Below are positions 1 through 11,200 of a stretch of 53,667 bases of DNA, piece by piece. Position 1 is the first letter of the stretch, and each line of letters opens with the position of its first letter. This DNA is from OLB7 sp966250335 (GTDB lineage Bacteria; Bacteroidota; Ignavibacteria; OLB7). The DNA lies in assembly GCA_966250335.1 (NCBI GenBank), contig CBINGZ010000041.1:1-53667 (forward strand), read 5' to 3'. The position numbers were made by a program, and so were the translations under genes. Below the pieces are notes generated by a model. That model worked only from the letters and a program-made list of their open reading frames with translations, was not told the origin of the DNA and searched no databases.

Positions 1-34
1 AAAGGTTCGGCCGGCTGCCGCCGGGAACGAGAGC

Positions 35-3000
35 ATGAAGAGAGAGCATCTCATCTACATCATCCTTCTTCTGATGATCTGCGCGACCGCGTCGTTCGCG
101 CAGGTCCTTCCCACCCCCATGACCGGGCGGAGGTTCATCGTCGCATTCCCCGACACCACGACGCATATCCTCCCGTCGGCGATGCGGGGCGAGTTCCCGG
201 AAGGGGGGGCGTTCATGATCTTCGTCTCGGCCGATACCACGAACGTTACGGTGAGGGCCGGCGGCGGGTCCCCGGTCGTGAAGACGGTCCGTGTGACACC
301 CTCGGAATCGGCGGTGTTATCGGTAGGGGAGATGATGGATCGCACGACCCCATTCCTCGACCGGATCGACACGGCGCTCCGCAGAACGTTCGATGTACGG
401 TCGGAGCGTCCCATCTCCATGTACATGTACTTCTTCACCCCCTACGGCAGCGAGGCGTTCACGCCGCTCGCCGTGGAGAGCTGGGGGACCGAGTACAGGG
501 TGGCGACGTTCCCCTCGACGCTGGTGTGGCATGTCGACCCATACCAGGAGCTTGAGGAGACGATCGTGCCGATATGGGCGGCGACCGAAACCGTCGTCAT
601 CGCCTCGGAAGACAGCACGGAGGTGACGATCGCGCCGAACTCCGGCACGGCGGGGAAGGAACGGATCGTGATCCTGAACGCGGGGGAAGCGTACCAGATC
701 CAGTCCGATACGATACTGCCGCTCCCCTACACGACTCCGCCGGCCGCGGTCGACTACGTGACCCGCGATCTCTCGGGGACCAGGATCACCTCGACCAAAC
801 CGATCGGCGTGATCTCCGGCAACACAAGGGCGCCGAGCGAGCGGGGGGGGATCGCGATCAAGGAGCTCGGCTGGCTCCGTCCCAACACGCTGAACAATGC
901 GGCGCTGGAGTGGATCTTCCCGGTGAATCTGCACGGCCGGACCTTCTCCACCGAGCGGATCACAAGCTTCCATCCCGACAGCTCGAACGAGATCATCCGG
1001 GTCTACGCCACCTCCCCCGGCACCACCCGGTTCACGACGAGTCGGGAGGATACGGTCGACGTGGTCCAGGGGAGATATCACGAGTTCCACTCATCTCCCT
1101 ATCTGGACGGGATCTCCGTCCCCTCGACATATCGTGCTCCGATGACGATCGAGTCGAGCCTTCCGGCGCAGGCCGTCGTGCTGACCGGGCCGTACGCCGA
1201 ACAGAAGCCGCTGGCGCCCGGTTTCACGGAGATCATCACGACCTCGCAGGCGTCGTCGCTGCTGCTGCCGTTCGAGTTGTGGTACAGCACCGCGCGCTTT
1301 CATGCCCCCCGCGAGCCCGATTTCCTGCGGCACTGGGTGGCGATCACGGCCGAGAAGTCGGCGCAGCTCCGGCTGGATGGGGAGCCGATCACCCTCTCGT
1401 CGCTCCCTTCGGAAGCCTATGCTCACGGGCTGATCGAGGTGGAGGCGGGGGATCATATCATCGTCGCCAACCACGGCGTGTTCAACGCGATAGCGTACGG
1501 AACGGCCACCGGCTACCAGGCCTACAGGCCGCTGGCGACGAAGGAGCCGGGCTCCGGCGGTTCGGCGCCGCAGAGAGGGTCGGGGGGAGGGCCCAGGGTG
1601 CTCCATCCCTCGCAGTACTACGAGACTCCCGGCCTGACCTACGCCTATCCGGTCGCCGGAACGATCCGTCCCTGGATCGAGATGATCGAGCGATGCACCG
1701 ATGCCGACGCGTTCCTGTGGGATATGGACAGCTCCCTCTTCCGGCAGATCCTGATGGAGATCGATTCGGCGGGGGGGAACGTGGAGGTCCTGACGGAGGT
1801 GCGGAGCGAGATCATGGGGGGGTATCCCACGGCATACGTCCATATCGGGTTCAGACCGATCAACCCGGAGGCCGACGCCCGCGCCGACGTCCGCGTGATA
1901 TGTCCCGATACGATGTGGACGATCCCGTACCGCTACTCGGCGAAACATCTTCAGGCGACCCCCGATTCCGTCGGGCTTGTCGATGTCCCTCCCGGCGTGA
2001 CCACGAGCACGAAGATGACGCTGGGGAACATCAGTCCCAGGCCCATCGTTATACGATCCGTTCGTCTGATGCGCGATTACGGTGACGACGGAGGGTTCCG
2101 GGTCACCACGCTTCCCCCGAAGGGGACGATGGAGAGCGGCGCCGTCGGCTCGTTCACGATCACCTTCAAGGGGTTGAAGGAGGCGACTCTCTACACCGAT
2201 TCGCTGCTGGTCGAGACCGATTGCGGGATCATGCGTATTCCCCTCTCGGCCCGCACGGCCGACCGGAGCCTTCCCTATCCGGAGATCGGCGGGTTCGACG
2301 CCGGGGAGCGGTGGGTGACCGACGCGAGCCCCTGCACGAAGAGCGGTATCCCGGCCTACGATACCGTCGTGGCCGTCAGGAATATCGGATCGGTAGCATA
2401 CACGGTGCGATCGATAGAGCTGGTGGGACCGGATGCCGACGCGGGATATTTCAGGCTGGACTATTCCGACCCGGCCAGGGCCGTCTTCGCCGGAACCGTG
2501 ATAGATCCCGAGATGAGCGATCCGGCCCTTCATCTCCAGAAGATCCTCTTCCGTCCCGATGAGGAGCGGAACTACACCTGCGTGGTCCGCCTGACGACGG
2601 AGGATGGCGACACGGCGGAATCGGTCCTCAACGGCACGGGAATTGAAAGCCATGTAAGCGTGAGCGATCACGATTTCGGCACGGTGGTGCTCGATGCGTC
2701 GAACTCCGCTACAGCCACCGGGTCGGTGACTCTGACCGCCGGTCGGTCGCGGAGACTGACGGTGACCGGCCTGGCGATCTCCGGCCCCGACGCGTCCGGT
2801 TTCCGGTTCGCTCCCGATTTCGTCGACACGCTTCCGACACCGGCCTCCCCGTGGATACTCGAGCCGGGGGATCGTATCGCCGTGCGACTCGAATTCGTTC
2901 CGGTCCACATGGGGGTCAGGAGCGCGTTCCTTGAGGTCTTCGGCGACCACGCCTTCTGCGACGATTCGACGGGGCTTCTGACGGGCCGCGCCGGCAACGC

Positions 3001-4033
3001 CGATGTGCGGGGCGCGGCGCTCAGCGTCGCCACGGGGTGTCCGGAAGACACTGCATATATCATGGTGCGAAACGACGGGGGGGAGGACTTCAGGATCACC
3101 GAGATGACCCTGCTCGACCCCGCCGGAGTCTTCCGCATGGGACCGTCGCCGGCCGGGCGGATCGTGCGCGGCGGCGACTCGCTGCCGGTCGCCGTCTACT
3201 TCTCCTCCGACACGGACGGCGTCTTCACGGCGAAGACGATCTTCACGCTCACCAGCTCCGACGGTTCGCGCTCGCTCGGGAGCGTGGCCGGGACGATCAC
3301 CGGGGCCGCCTGGACCCTGGTCGTGAACGCCCATGTCGACAGGAACATCTCGGGCTTCCCCGGAAGCGTCGTCATGGTGCCGGTGGTGCTCGACAGTCAG
3401 ATCGATACCGCGGGGGTCACCGAGTTCACCCTCCTCTTCATGTACGACAGGCGGATAGCGCGTGTCGCCGGGGTCTACCCCGGCTCGGCCCTCTCAGGCA
3501 AATGGCGTGTGGAGGTGCTCGGGGAAACAGGGGGGGAACCGTCGGGAATGCTGATCCGCATGATCTCGACCGACGGATCGACCGTGAAGGGGACCGGATC
3601 GCTTGTCGATCTTTCTTTTCATATCTTCCTGGGCGAGATACCGGGCTCCGACGTCGGGCTCACGATCACGCTGCCGGCGTATCCCTGCGCCCGCATCACG
3701 GCGGTATCGGGGCATATGAGGATCGACTCGATCTGCGGGCTCGATCAGCGGCTGATCAAGGTCGATCCGGTCAGCTACGCTCTGAACGACGGGCGTCCGA
3801 ATCCGTTCAATCCTTCGACCGAAATCATCTATTCGATAGGTCTGGAGGCTCACACGAGGATGACGATCCATGATGCCGCCGGAGCCGAGGTCGCCCGGCC
3901 CGTCGATGCCCTTCTCTCGTCGGGAACCTACAGCGTCGTGTGGGACGCGACACGGTTCCCTTCCGGACTCTATTTCTGCCGGATTCGCTCGGGGAGCTGG
4001 AGCGCCGTGCGTCCCCTGCTCCTTCTGAAATAA
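35..4033 (+). CDS. Giant secreted protein: IgGFc-binding-like N-terminus, Ig/ASH-like repeats, cohesin-like domain, T9SS tail
   Basis: 1332 aa, first of three tandem paralogues. A signal peptide (about 1-22, ending SFA) is followed by a region of about 450 residues with the pattern of IgGFc-binding N-terminal domains: GRRFIVAFP, repeated 'xPIxxYxY..GSEAFTPL', 'VVIASEDSTEVTI', 'GEAYQIQ' and 'DLSGTRITSTKPIGVISGNTRAP'. From about 640 to 1090 come several Ig-like/ASH (choice-of-anchor) units. A cohesin-like beta domain (about 1100-1245) follows, then a T9SS type A sorting tail starting at NPFNPST (about 1256) and ending in a basic Lys. By family knowledge the tail directs export across the outer membrane and surface attachment. 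Adhesion or ligand binding is inferred; the ligand is unknown. The ATG at 35 has a purine-rich GAGAG just upstream. Confidence 0.85.
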   Translation: MKREHLIYIILLLMICATASFAQVLPTPMTGRRFIVAFPDTTTHILPSAMRGEFPEGGAFMIFVSADTTNVTVRAGGGSPVVKTVRVTPSESAVLSVGEMMDRTTPFLDRIDTALRRTFDVRSERPISMYMYFFTPYGSEAFTPLAVESWGTEYRVATFPSTLVWHVDPYQELEETIVPIWAATETVVIASEDSTEVTIAPNSGTAGKERIVILNAGEAYQIQSDTILPLPYTTPPAAVDYVTRDLSGTRITSTKPIGVISGNTRAPSERGGIAIKELGWLRPNTLNNAALEWIFPVNLHGRTFSTERITSFHPDSSNEIIRVYATSPGTTRFTTSREDTVDVVQGRYHEFHSSPYLDGISVPSTYRAPMTIESSLPAQAVVLTGPYAEQKPLAPGFTEIITTSQASSLLLPFELWYSTARFHAPREPDFLRHWVAITAEKSAQLRLDGEPITLSSLPSEAYAHGLIEVEAGDHIIVANHGVFNAIAYGTATGYQAYRPLATKEPGSGGSAPQRGSGGGPRVLHPSQYYETPGLTYAYPVAGTIRPWIEMIERCTDADAFLWDMDSSLFRQILMEIDSAGGNVEVLTEVRSEIMGGYPTAYVHIGFRPINPEADARADVRVICPDTMWTIPYRYSAKHLQATPDSVGLVDVPPGVTTSTKMTLGNISPRPIVIRSVRLMRDYGDDGGFRVTTLPPKGTMESGAVGSFTITFKGLKEATLYTDSLLVETDCGIMRIPLSARTADRSLPYPEIGGFDAGERWVTDASPCTKSGIPAYDTVVAVRNIGSVAYTVRSIELVGPDADAGYFRLDYSDPARAVFAGTVIDPEMSDPALHLQKILFRPDEERNYTCVVRLTTEDGDTAESVLNGTGIESHVSVSDHDFGTVVLDASNSATATGSVTLTAGRSRRLTVTGLAISGPDASGFRFAPDFVDTLPTPASPWILEPGDRIAVRLEFVPVHMGVRSAFLEVFGDHAFCDDSTGLLTGRAGNADVRGAALSVATGCPEDTAYIMVRNDGGEDFRITEMTLLDPAGVFRMGPSPAGRIVRGGDSLPVAVYFSSDTDGVFTAKTIFTLTSSDGSRSLGSVAGTITGAAWTLVVNAHVDRNISGFPGSVVMVPVVLDSQIDTAGVTEFTLLFMYDRRIARVAGVYPGSALSGKWRVEVLGETGGEPSGMLIRMISTDGSTVKGTGSLVDLSFHIFLGEIPGSDVGLTITLPAYPCARITAVSGHMRIDSICGLDQRLIKVDPVSYALNDGRPNPFNPSTEIIYSIGLEAHTRMTIHDAAGAEVARPVDALLSSGTYSVVWDATRFPSGLYFCRIRSGSWSAVRPLLLLK

Positions 4034-4034
4034 C

Positions 4035-4057
4035 GGACCCTCTGTTCATTCGGGTCC
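4035..4057 (+). terminator. Small hairpin after the first giant gene
   Basis: GGACCC (4035-4040) pairs with GGGTCC (4052-4057) around an 11-nt loop, immediately after the stop codon. No T-run follows, so it may only pause transcription or protect the 3' end. Confidence 0.35.
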
Positions 4058-4127
4058 TGCGTCTCTTCGGATCGGTTCCTCCGGAGAGCGTGCTTCCGTT
4101 TTCCTCATATCCCCGGAGGAGATGTCG

Positions 4128-7100
4128 ATGAAGCATTCCTCACTCCCTGCCTCTCGGTCTCGCGGCGGCCGTATCTGCCTCGGCGCGATATGGTTCTGCC
4201 TCGCCTGTTCCTTCGTTCTCCTCCTCGTCCCTGATCGGTCGATCGCCCAGGTTCCCGGCGCTCCGGCGCCCGGACGGCGGTTCATCGTCGCCTTCCCCGA
4301 TACGATGGCGGTGCGCCTGCCGACCGCGATGCGGGGCGGGTTTCCGGCCGGGGAGGCGTACATGGTCTTCTTCTCGTCGCGAGATGCCACGGTCACCGTA
4401 CGCAATCTCCGGTATGGCGGAATCTACACCGAGCTCGGTGTGCGATCTGTTCCCGTCTCACCCGCCTCGTCGACCGTGCTGCGGGTTTCCGATATCGGCG
4501 GGGGAGGCGATCCCTACATGCACGACATCGGAAAGGTCTCCGGGGAGACGTTCGAGCTGACCTCCGACGAGCCTGTGGTCCTCTATGTCTACTACGTTAC
4601 CGACGCGGGGAGCGAGGCCTTTACGCCGATTCCGGTCGAGAGATGGGGGAAGGAATATGTCGTTGCGGCATTTCCGCCGGCCGTTGTCTGGAACGTCGAT
4701 ATTCAGGGAGCGAACGAGGAGAAGGTTGCGCCCGTATGGGCTCCGGTGGAGGCGGTGATCATCGCCGCGGAGAACAACACGACGGTTACGATCTCCCCCG
4801 GCCCGGCGACGGCGTGGAGCGAGCGGACCCTGCTGCTGCAGGCGGGGGAGGCCTACCAGTTGCAGTCGAGGCCGGGAACCATCGAGCCGAACATCGCCGA
4901 CTACGCGCGGTACGATATATCGGGAACGAGGATCACGGCGACCCGGCCGATCGCCGTCATCAGCGGGAACACGAGGGCGCCGGGAGACAGAGGGGGGAGC
5001 CTGCTTCACGGACTCGGCGCGCTGACGCCGAACACCGTCAACAACTGTACGATGGAATGGCTCTGGCCGCTGGAGGCGCACGGCCGCACCTTCCCCCTGA
5101 CCCGGCTCGCTCCGTTTCCGGAAGGGGATGCCGATGAGATCGTTCGTGTCTACGGGACCTCCGGCGGGGTCACGAAAGTGACGTCGAGTCTTGGTGATAC
5201 GATCTATCTGCCGAGAGAAGGATATCACGACTTCCACTCGGCCCCGCACAGGGAGCGGGCGACGCCGAACTATCGCTCTCCGATGGTCGTTGAAACCGAT
5301 CCTCCCGCCCAGGTCGTGGTCATGACGGGAGCGTATGCCGAGTATATCCCGCTGGGACCTGTCTACCAGGAGATGAAGACCGGGCCGACGGCGGCCTCGA
5401 TCGTTCCTCCCGAAGAATCGTGGTACGAGCAGGCGCGCTTCCATTCGCCAGCCGATCCTAAGTTCACGAAACATCGGGTGGCGATCACGGCGGAGAGCGC
5501 GGCGCGGGTGCTGCTGGACGGCGTCCCCGTTCCCCTTCTCCCGATGCCGCCGTCCTCCTACGCTCATGCGGTCGTCGAGGTCGGGGCGGGAGATCATTAT
5601 CTGGTTGCGGACGGCGGGCGGTTCGCGGCGATCGCCTACGGAAACGCCGAAGGGTACCAGGCGTTCCGTCCGCTCGGCGCTCGTGGGAAGGACGATGTTC
5701 CGGCGCCGCTCCATCCCTCACAGTATTACGAGATACCTGGGATCGCATACGCCTATCCGGCGGTCGGAACGTCCCGGAGGGGAATTCAGTGGAGCGAGCT
5801 GTGCGGAGAAGCGGAGGCGTTCCTCGGGGATCTCGACAGCGGGCTCTACTTCCCTCTCCACCTGGAGATCGATTCCGCCGGGGGGAACGTCGAAGTGATC
5901 GCGGAGGTCGGGACGACCGATGTGGGGGGGCATGGGGTCGGCTACGTCCGTGTGCGGTTCACTCCGGTCGATCCCGGCGCGGTCGCGAAGGCCGAGGTCA
6001 GGGTTGCAAGTCGTGATACGACATGGGTAATCCCCTACGACTACTCCGGCCGTTACCTCCGGATAACCCCGGACCCGGTCGAACTGACGGACGTTCCTCC
6101 CGATGTGGGGACCACGGTACGGGTCTCGACGGCGAATATCCGTTCCTATCCGGTCGAGATCCATTCCGTCCGCCTCCAGCGTAATTACGGTGGGGATGGA
6201 GGTTTCAGGATCACCTCGCTTCCGTTCAAAGGGAAGCTCGACAGCGGGGCGATCCGCTCCTTCGACATCTTCTTTCAGGGGAAATCCGAAGAGGTCCTCT
6301 ACACCGATTCGCTCGTGATCGAGACCGACTGCGGGGTCATGCGGATTCCCCTGGTCGCCCGCACGGCACGTGCGGGAACCCCCTATCCCGAGATCACCGG
6401 ATTCGACGCCGGCGAACGATGGGTGACCCGGATGAACGGATGCACGAAGAACGGAGAATCGTCCTACGATACCGTTATCGCCGTGCGGAACATCGGCACG
6501 GTTCCCTTCACCGTGCGGTCGATCGAGCTGATCGGCCCCGATGCCGACGCGGGGCATTTTGCCCTTGACGATTCCGATCCGCTCCTGACAGTCGCTTCGG
6601 GGAGCGTGATAGATCCTGCTGCGACCGATTCGACTCCCCGTCTCCAGAAGATCCTCTTCCGTCCGGATGCCGAGCGGAACTACACATGCGCGGTCAGGCT
6701 TACGACGATGGAGGGGGACACGGCGGAATCGGTGCTCAACGGGGTCGGTATAGAGAGCCATACCGTCGTATCGGGTTACGATTTCGGATATGTCGTTCCG
6801 GGCGCATCCGGATCCGGTCCGGCCGCCGGAACGGCGGTGGTTGCCGCGAAAGGGTCGCGGCCCCTGACCGTGACCGGGCTGAGGATCATCGGCCCCGACG
6901 CGGCCGAGTTCCGGTTCGCGGCGGATTTCATCGATACGCTTCCCACACCGAAAGCCCCGTGGAAGCTGATCCCCGGCGAGCGTATCGACCTCCGTCTGGA
7001 GTTCGATCCGATCGACCTCGGGGTCCGTAACGCCTACATCGAGGTCCTGGGTGATCATTCGCGGTGCGATGATTCGACGGCCCTGCTGGCAGGCCGCGCC

Positions 7101-8129
7101 GGGGCGGCGGGGGTGACGGACGTGACGCTGGCGGCGCCGGGATGTTCCGGGGATACCGCGTATATCGTGCTGAGAAACGAGTGGACGGAGGATATCCTGG
7201 TCTCCGATCTGACCCTGATCGATCCCGGCGGCGTCTTCCGGATCGAACCGGCGCCGACCGGAAAGATCGTGCCGGGAGGCGATTCGCTCCCGGTGGCCGT
7301 GTACTTCGCCTCCGATACGGAAGGGGTTCACCGCGCGAGCCTCCTCTTCTCGCTCACCGACCGTGACGGGACCCGCCGGCTGGGAAGCGTGGAGGGGAAG
7401 ATCGAGGGGATCTCCCGGCGCGTGACGGCGGGGGCGCATATCGGCCGGGAGTTCTCAGGCGCGACGGGCGATGCCGTCGTCGTTCCGATCCTTCTCGATA
7501 CTCCGATCGACGAGATCGAAACCGATACGCTTCTGATCTCCTTCAGCTACGATCCCCGTATCTCCCTGCTCGCTGATATAGGTCCCGGGGCGATGCTTCC
7601 CGGAGACTGGAACGTGACGGTTCTGAAGGAGACGCCGGGGCATCGCACGGTTGCTCTCGGCTCGGCGGGGGGATCGAAGCTGAAGGGAAGAGGATCGCTT
7701 CTCGATCTGACCTTCCGACTGTTTCTCGGGGATGCGGCCGCCGCGGAGATCCCGTTCACGATCGATCTTCCGGGATATCCCTGCGCGCGGGTCATGACGT
7801 CGCCGGGGCGTCTGGCGCTCGATTCGATCTGCGGGCTCAACGAGCGGCTCATCATGATCGCCGCCGCGGGCTGGGCGCTTGAGGAGGGGAGGCCGAACCC
7901 CTTCAACCCGACCACCGAGATCCTCTACTCGGTCGGGCTGGAGGGAAGAGTTACGATTACGATACATGATGCCGCCGGCGCCGAGGTCGCCAGACCCGCC
8001 GACGGCTTCAGGGAGCCGGGAATGCACAGCGTTGTGTGGGACGCGACGCCGTTTCCGTCAGGGCTCTATTTCTGCCGGATGAGGTCCGAAAGCTGGAGCG
8101 GGGTGCGTTCCCTGTTCCTGCTGAAGTAA
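4128..8129 (+). CDS. Giant secreted IgGFc-binding-like protein with T9SS tail, second paralogue
   Basis: 1333 aa, same architecture as its upstream neighbour and alignable along its whole length: GRRFIVAFPDT, 'GSEAFTPIPVERWG', 'DISGTRITATRPIAVISGNTRAP', 'LHPSQYYEIPG', ASH-like units with paired Cys, a cohesin-like domain, 'DSICGLNERLI', then NPFNPTTEI and a T9SS tail. I place the start at the second ATG (4128) because GGAGGAG at 4115-4121 sits 6 nt before it; the first ATG at 4122 would abut the Shine-Dalgarno. The N-terminus has a longer basic n-region before the hydrophobic core. Surface display through T9SS is inferred from the tail. The gap to the first copy is only 94 bp, so co-transcription is likely. 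Confidence 0.85.
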   Translation: MKHSSLPASRSRGGRICLGAIWFCLACSFVLLLVPDRSIAQVPGAPAPGRRFIVAFPDTMAVRLPTAMRGGFPAGEAYMVFFSSRDATVTVRNLRYGGIYTELGVRSVPVSPASSTVLRVSDIGGGGDPYMHDIGKVSGETFELTSDEPVVLYVYYVTDAGSEAFTPIPVERWGKEYVVAAFPPAVVWNVDIQGANEEKVAPVWAPVEAVIIAAENNTTVTISPGPATAWSERTLLLQAGEAYQLQSRPGTIEPNIADYARYDISGTRITATRPIAVISGNTRAPGDRGGSLLHGLGALTPNTVNNCTMEWLWPLEAHGRTFPLTRLAPFPEGDADEIVRVYGTSGGVTKVTSSLGDTIYLPREGYHDFHSAPHRERATPNYRSPMVVETDPPAQVVVMTGAYAEYIPLGPVYQEMKTGPTAASIVPPEESWYEQARFHSPADPKFTKHRVAITAESAARVLLDGVPVPLLPMPPSSYAHAVVEVGAGDHYLVADGGRFAAIAYGNAEGYQAFRPLGARGKDDVPAPLHPSQYYEIPGIAYAYPAVGTSRRGIQWSELCGEAEAFLGDLDSGLYFPLHLEIDSAGGNVEVIAEVGTTDVGGHGVGYVRVRFTPVDPGAVAKAEVRVASRDTTWVIPYDYSGRYLRITPDPVELTDVPPDVGTTVRVSTANIRSYPVEIHSVRLQRNYGGDGGFRITSLPFKGKLDSGAIRSFDIFFQGKSEEVLYTDSLVIETDCGVMRIPLVARTARAGTPYPEITGFDAGERWVTRMNGCTKNGESSYDTVIAVRNIGTVPFTVRSIELIGPDADAGHFALDDSDPLLTVASGSVIDPAATDSTPRLQKILFRPDAERNYTCAVRLTTMEGDTAESVLNGVGIESHTVVSGYDFGYVVPGASGSGPAAGTAVVAAKGSRPLTVTGLRIIGPDAAEFRFAADFIDTLPTPKAPWKLIPGERIDLRLEFDPIDLGVRNAYIEVLGDHSRCDDSTALLAGRAGAAGVTDVTLAAPGCSGDTAYIVLRNEWTEDILVSDLTLIDPGGVFRIEPAPTGKIVPGGDSLPVAVYFASDTEGVHRASLLFSLTDRDGTRRLGSVEGKIEGISRRVTAGAHIGREFSGATGDAVVVPILLDTPIDEIETDTLLISFSYDPRISLLADIGPGAMLPGDWNVTVLKETPGHRTVALGSAGGSKLKGRGSLLDLTFRLFLGDAAAAEIPFTIDLPGYPCARVMTSPGRLALDSICGLNERLIMIAAAGWALEEGRPNPFNPTTEILYSVGLEGRVTITIHDAAGAEVARPADGFREPGMHSVVWDATPFPSGLYFCRMRSESWSGVRSLFLLK

Positions 8130-8202
8130 CGGCGACATCCCTCCGCCGTTCCCGCCGACGAGGTTCATATGCGTCACGATCTTCCAAGGGAGATTGCCCC
8201 CC

Positions 8203-11200
8203 ATGAAGTTCCTGCTTCTTACAGCCCTTCTGGCGTCCCTCGGGGCGTCGGGAGTTGCAGCCCAGTCCGTCGCCCCGCCGATACAGGGACGACGGTTCAT
8301 CATCGCCCTCCCCGATACGACCGCGACCTATGCCCCCACGGCAATGCGCGGCTCGTTCCCCGACGACGATGCCTTTCTGATCTTCTTTGCGTCGGAAACA
8401 ACCGACGTGACCGTGCGAAGCGTTGCCGACGGCGCCACCGCGACGGTCCGTGTTCTTCCCTCCTCATCTGCTGTTCTGTCGATCCGCGATATCGTAAAAG
8501 GAGGCATCCCCCTTCTGGACGAGGTCGACAGGGTGTCGAGGAAGACCTTCGAGATCATCGCCGATGATCCTGTCGTAACCTATGTCTATTTCTTCACGGC
8601 CAGCGGGAGCGAGGCGTACACCCCGCTTCCGGTCGAGGGGTGGGGGAAGGAATATCTCGCCGCCACATTTTCCCAGACGTTCGTCTGGGATGTCGACATC
8701 TTTCAGGCGCATGAAGAGGGAGGTGTCCGTCCCGTCACGGCGCCCGCCTCGGTCGTCGTGATCGCTGCCGAGGACCGGACCGAGGTGAGGATCGCTCCGA
8801 ACTCCGCGACCGGAGAGCTGGAACGGATACTCTTTCTGGACGCCGGCGAAGCATATCAGATTCAGACAAAACAGGTCAGCACCAGTCCCGGATACCCCCA
8901 GCCCAACCTCGGTGGGGCGCGGATCACCGCGAACAGGCCGATAGGGGTGATGAGCGGCAACACACGTACGCCGGTGGAGGGGAGCGGGATCTTCAAGACG
9001 CCGAACGCCCCCTGGATGAACACGCTGGAGAACGTGACGGCCGAATGGCTCTGGCCCACACTCCAACAGGGGCGGACCTTCGCGCTCTCCCGCGTCGCCC
9101 GGTTTCCGGCCGATCTCTCCGATGAGATCGTCCGCGTGTACGGCCTCTCGGAAGGCTATACCCATGTGACGGCGAGCACCGGAGAGTCGGTCGATATCAG
9201 GCAGGGGGAGTTCACCGACTTCCATTCGGCCGAGGCGACAAGGAACGACTACAGGCCGCCGGAATATCGCTCCCCGATGGTGCTGACGGCCGACAAGCCG
9301 GTGCAGGCGGTGCTGCTGACCGGTCCGTACAGCGAGTCGAAAAGCACGACGAGCGCGTACCAGGAGCGGGTCACCTTCTCGTCGGCGACGTCGACCGCCG
9401 TGCCGCACGAGTTCTGGCACGACTTCGTCAGATTCCATTCCCCGACTCGTCCCTCGTTCCTCAGACACTGGGTCTCGGTGGTCGCCGACAGCGGCGCCCT
9501 TCTCCGTCTCGACGGCGGGCCGGTGACCCTCAAGCCGTTCCCCTCCGGTCCGTACGCTCACGCTCTCGTCGAGGTCGATCCGGGGGACCATGCCCTGGAA
9601 TCGGAGGGGGGGCTCTTCACGGCGATCGTCTACGGCAACGCGGCAGGGACCTATGCCTACCGTCCTCTCCGGACCCGGAAGCAGGAGGAGCATACGAAGC
9701 TCGGCGACGGCAGGGAAGGCCCGCAGCTCCTCCATCCGTCGCAGTATTACGAGATACCGGGGATCACCTACGCCTATACTGCCGCGGCGGTCGTCCGTTC
9801 CCCTCTCACCGTTACATGGAGCGAGGGGTGCGACCGCGCCGAGGTCGTTGCGAGGAATCTGGACAGCATGCGTCACGGGCCCTTCTCGATGACGATAGAT
9901 CCGACGACCGACAACATCGATGTGACGATCGTGCGGGAGCAGGGGTTGAGGAAGTCGCTCGTCTCATATCGTATTGCTTTTGTTCCGAGGAACCCCGATC
10001 TCGACGGCCGGTCGAGCGTGACGATCACCGGAAAGGATACGAGCTGGGTCTTCCCCTATACCTATTCGTCACGGCGTCTTGCGATCGTGCCGGACTCCGT
10101 AAACCTGACCGACGTGCCGAAGGATGTGTCGGCCGCCACCAGGATCGTGCTGACGAACACGAAAACCTCGCCTGTCGTAATCCGATCTATTCGTCTGCTG
10201 CACGACTTCGGGAACAACGGCGGGTTCCGTATCACGACGCTTCCGCCGAAGGGTGTGATCGAAGGGGGAGAGTCGGGTTCGTTCACGATCTCGTTTTCCG
10301 GCAGGAAAGGGGGGATGACCTACACCGACTCGCTCCTTGTGGAGACCGATTGCGGCCCGATATATCTTCCGCTGCGCGGGACGACCACGCTGGAGAATGT
10401 TCCCTATCCGGAGATCACCGGACACGACTGGAAGAGCCGGCGGCTCACGACCGCCGATTCGTGCACCAAGAGCGGAATATCCTTCTACGATACCGTCATC
10501 TTCATCAGGAATATCGGGGCGCGTCCCTTTGCCGTCAGATCGATCGAGCTTCGGGGGCCCGATGCCGACGCCGGGTATTTTCTCCTGGACAGCTCTGATC
10601 CGTCCAGCACGGTTCGGCCCTCCACGATCGTGGAGCCCGACGGCGGGAAGGGCGTGATTCACGCGCAGAGGGTTCTCTTCCGTCCCGACGCCGAGCGGCG
10701 CTATACATGTGTCGTGAAGCTGACGACCGAGGAGGGGCTTGTCTCCGAGTCCTCCCTTGAGGGATCGGGAGTGGAGCCCCATGTGACGATCGCCGGATAC
10801 GACTTCGCTCCCCTCCTTCTGGGATCAACCGCCTCGGTATCGGGAACCGCTCCCGTCGCCGCCGAGCCCACGACGACCCTCACCGTGACCGGGCTGCGGA
10901 TCGTCGGCAGGGATGCGGCCGACTTCCGATTCGCCCCCGATTTTCTCGACACGCTCCCCACCCCCTCCGCCCCCTGGGTCCTTGCGCCGGGGGAGGTCGT
11001 GAGGGCGCGGGTGGAGTTCCTTCCCACAACTCCCGGCGCGAAGAACGCTTCGATCGAGGTCGTTGGTGATCATTCGCGATGCGATGATTCGACGGCGACT
11101 CTGACGGGGCGTGTGTTCCGTACGACGGCGGGGGGAGCGGCTCTCGCTGCCGCCACAGGGTGTGCCGGGGAGAGCGCGGATCTCACCCTGCTGAACGACG

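Noticed and set aside
1091..3334. Long antisense open frames (for example 1091-3334, 13439-15619, 574-2085 and 15671-17569)
   Set aside because: They lie opposite or out of frame with genes that have clear domains. Their translations are Arg/Gly/Asp-rich with no motifs, as expected of shadows in high-GC DNA.
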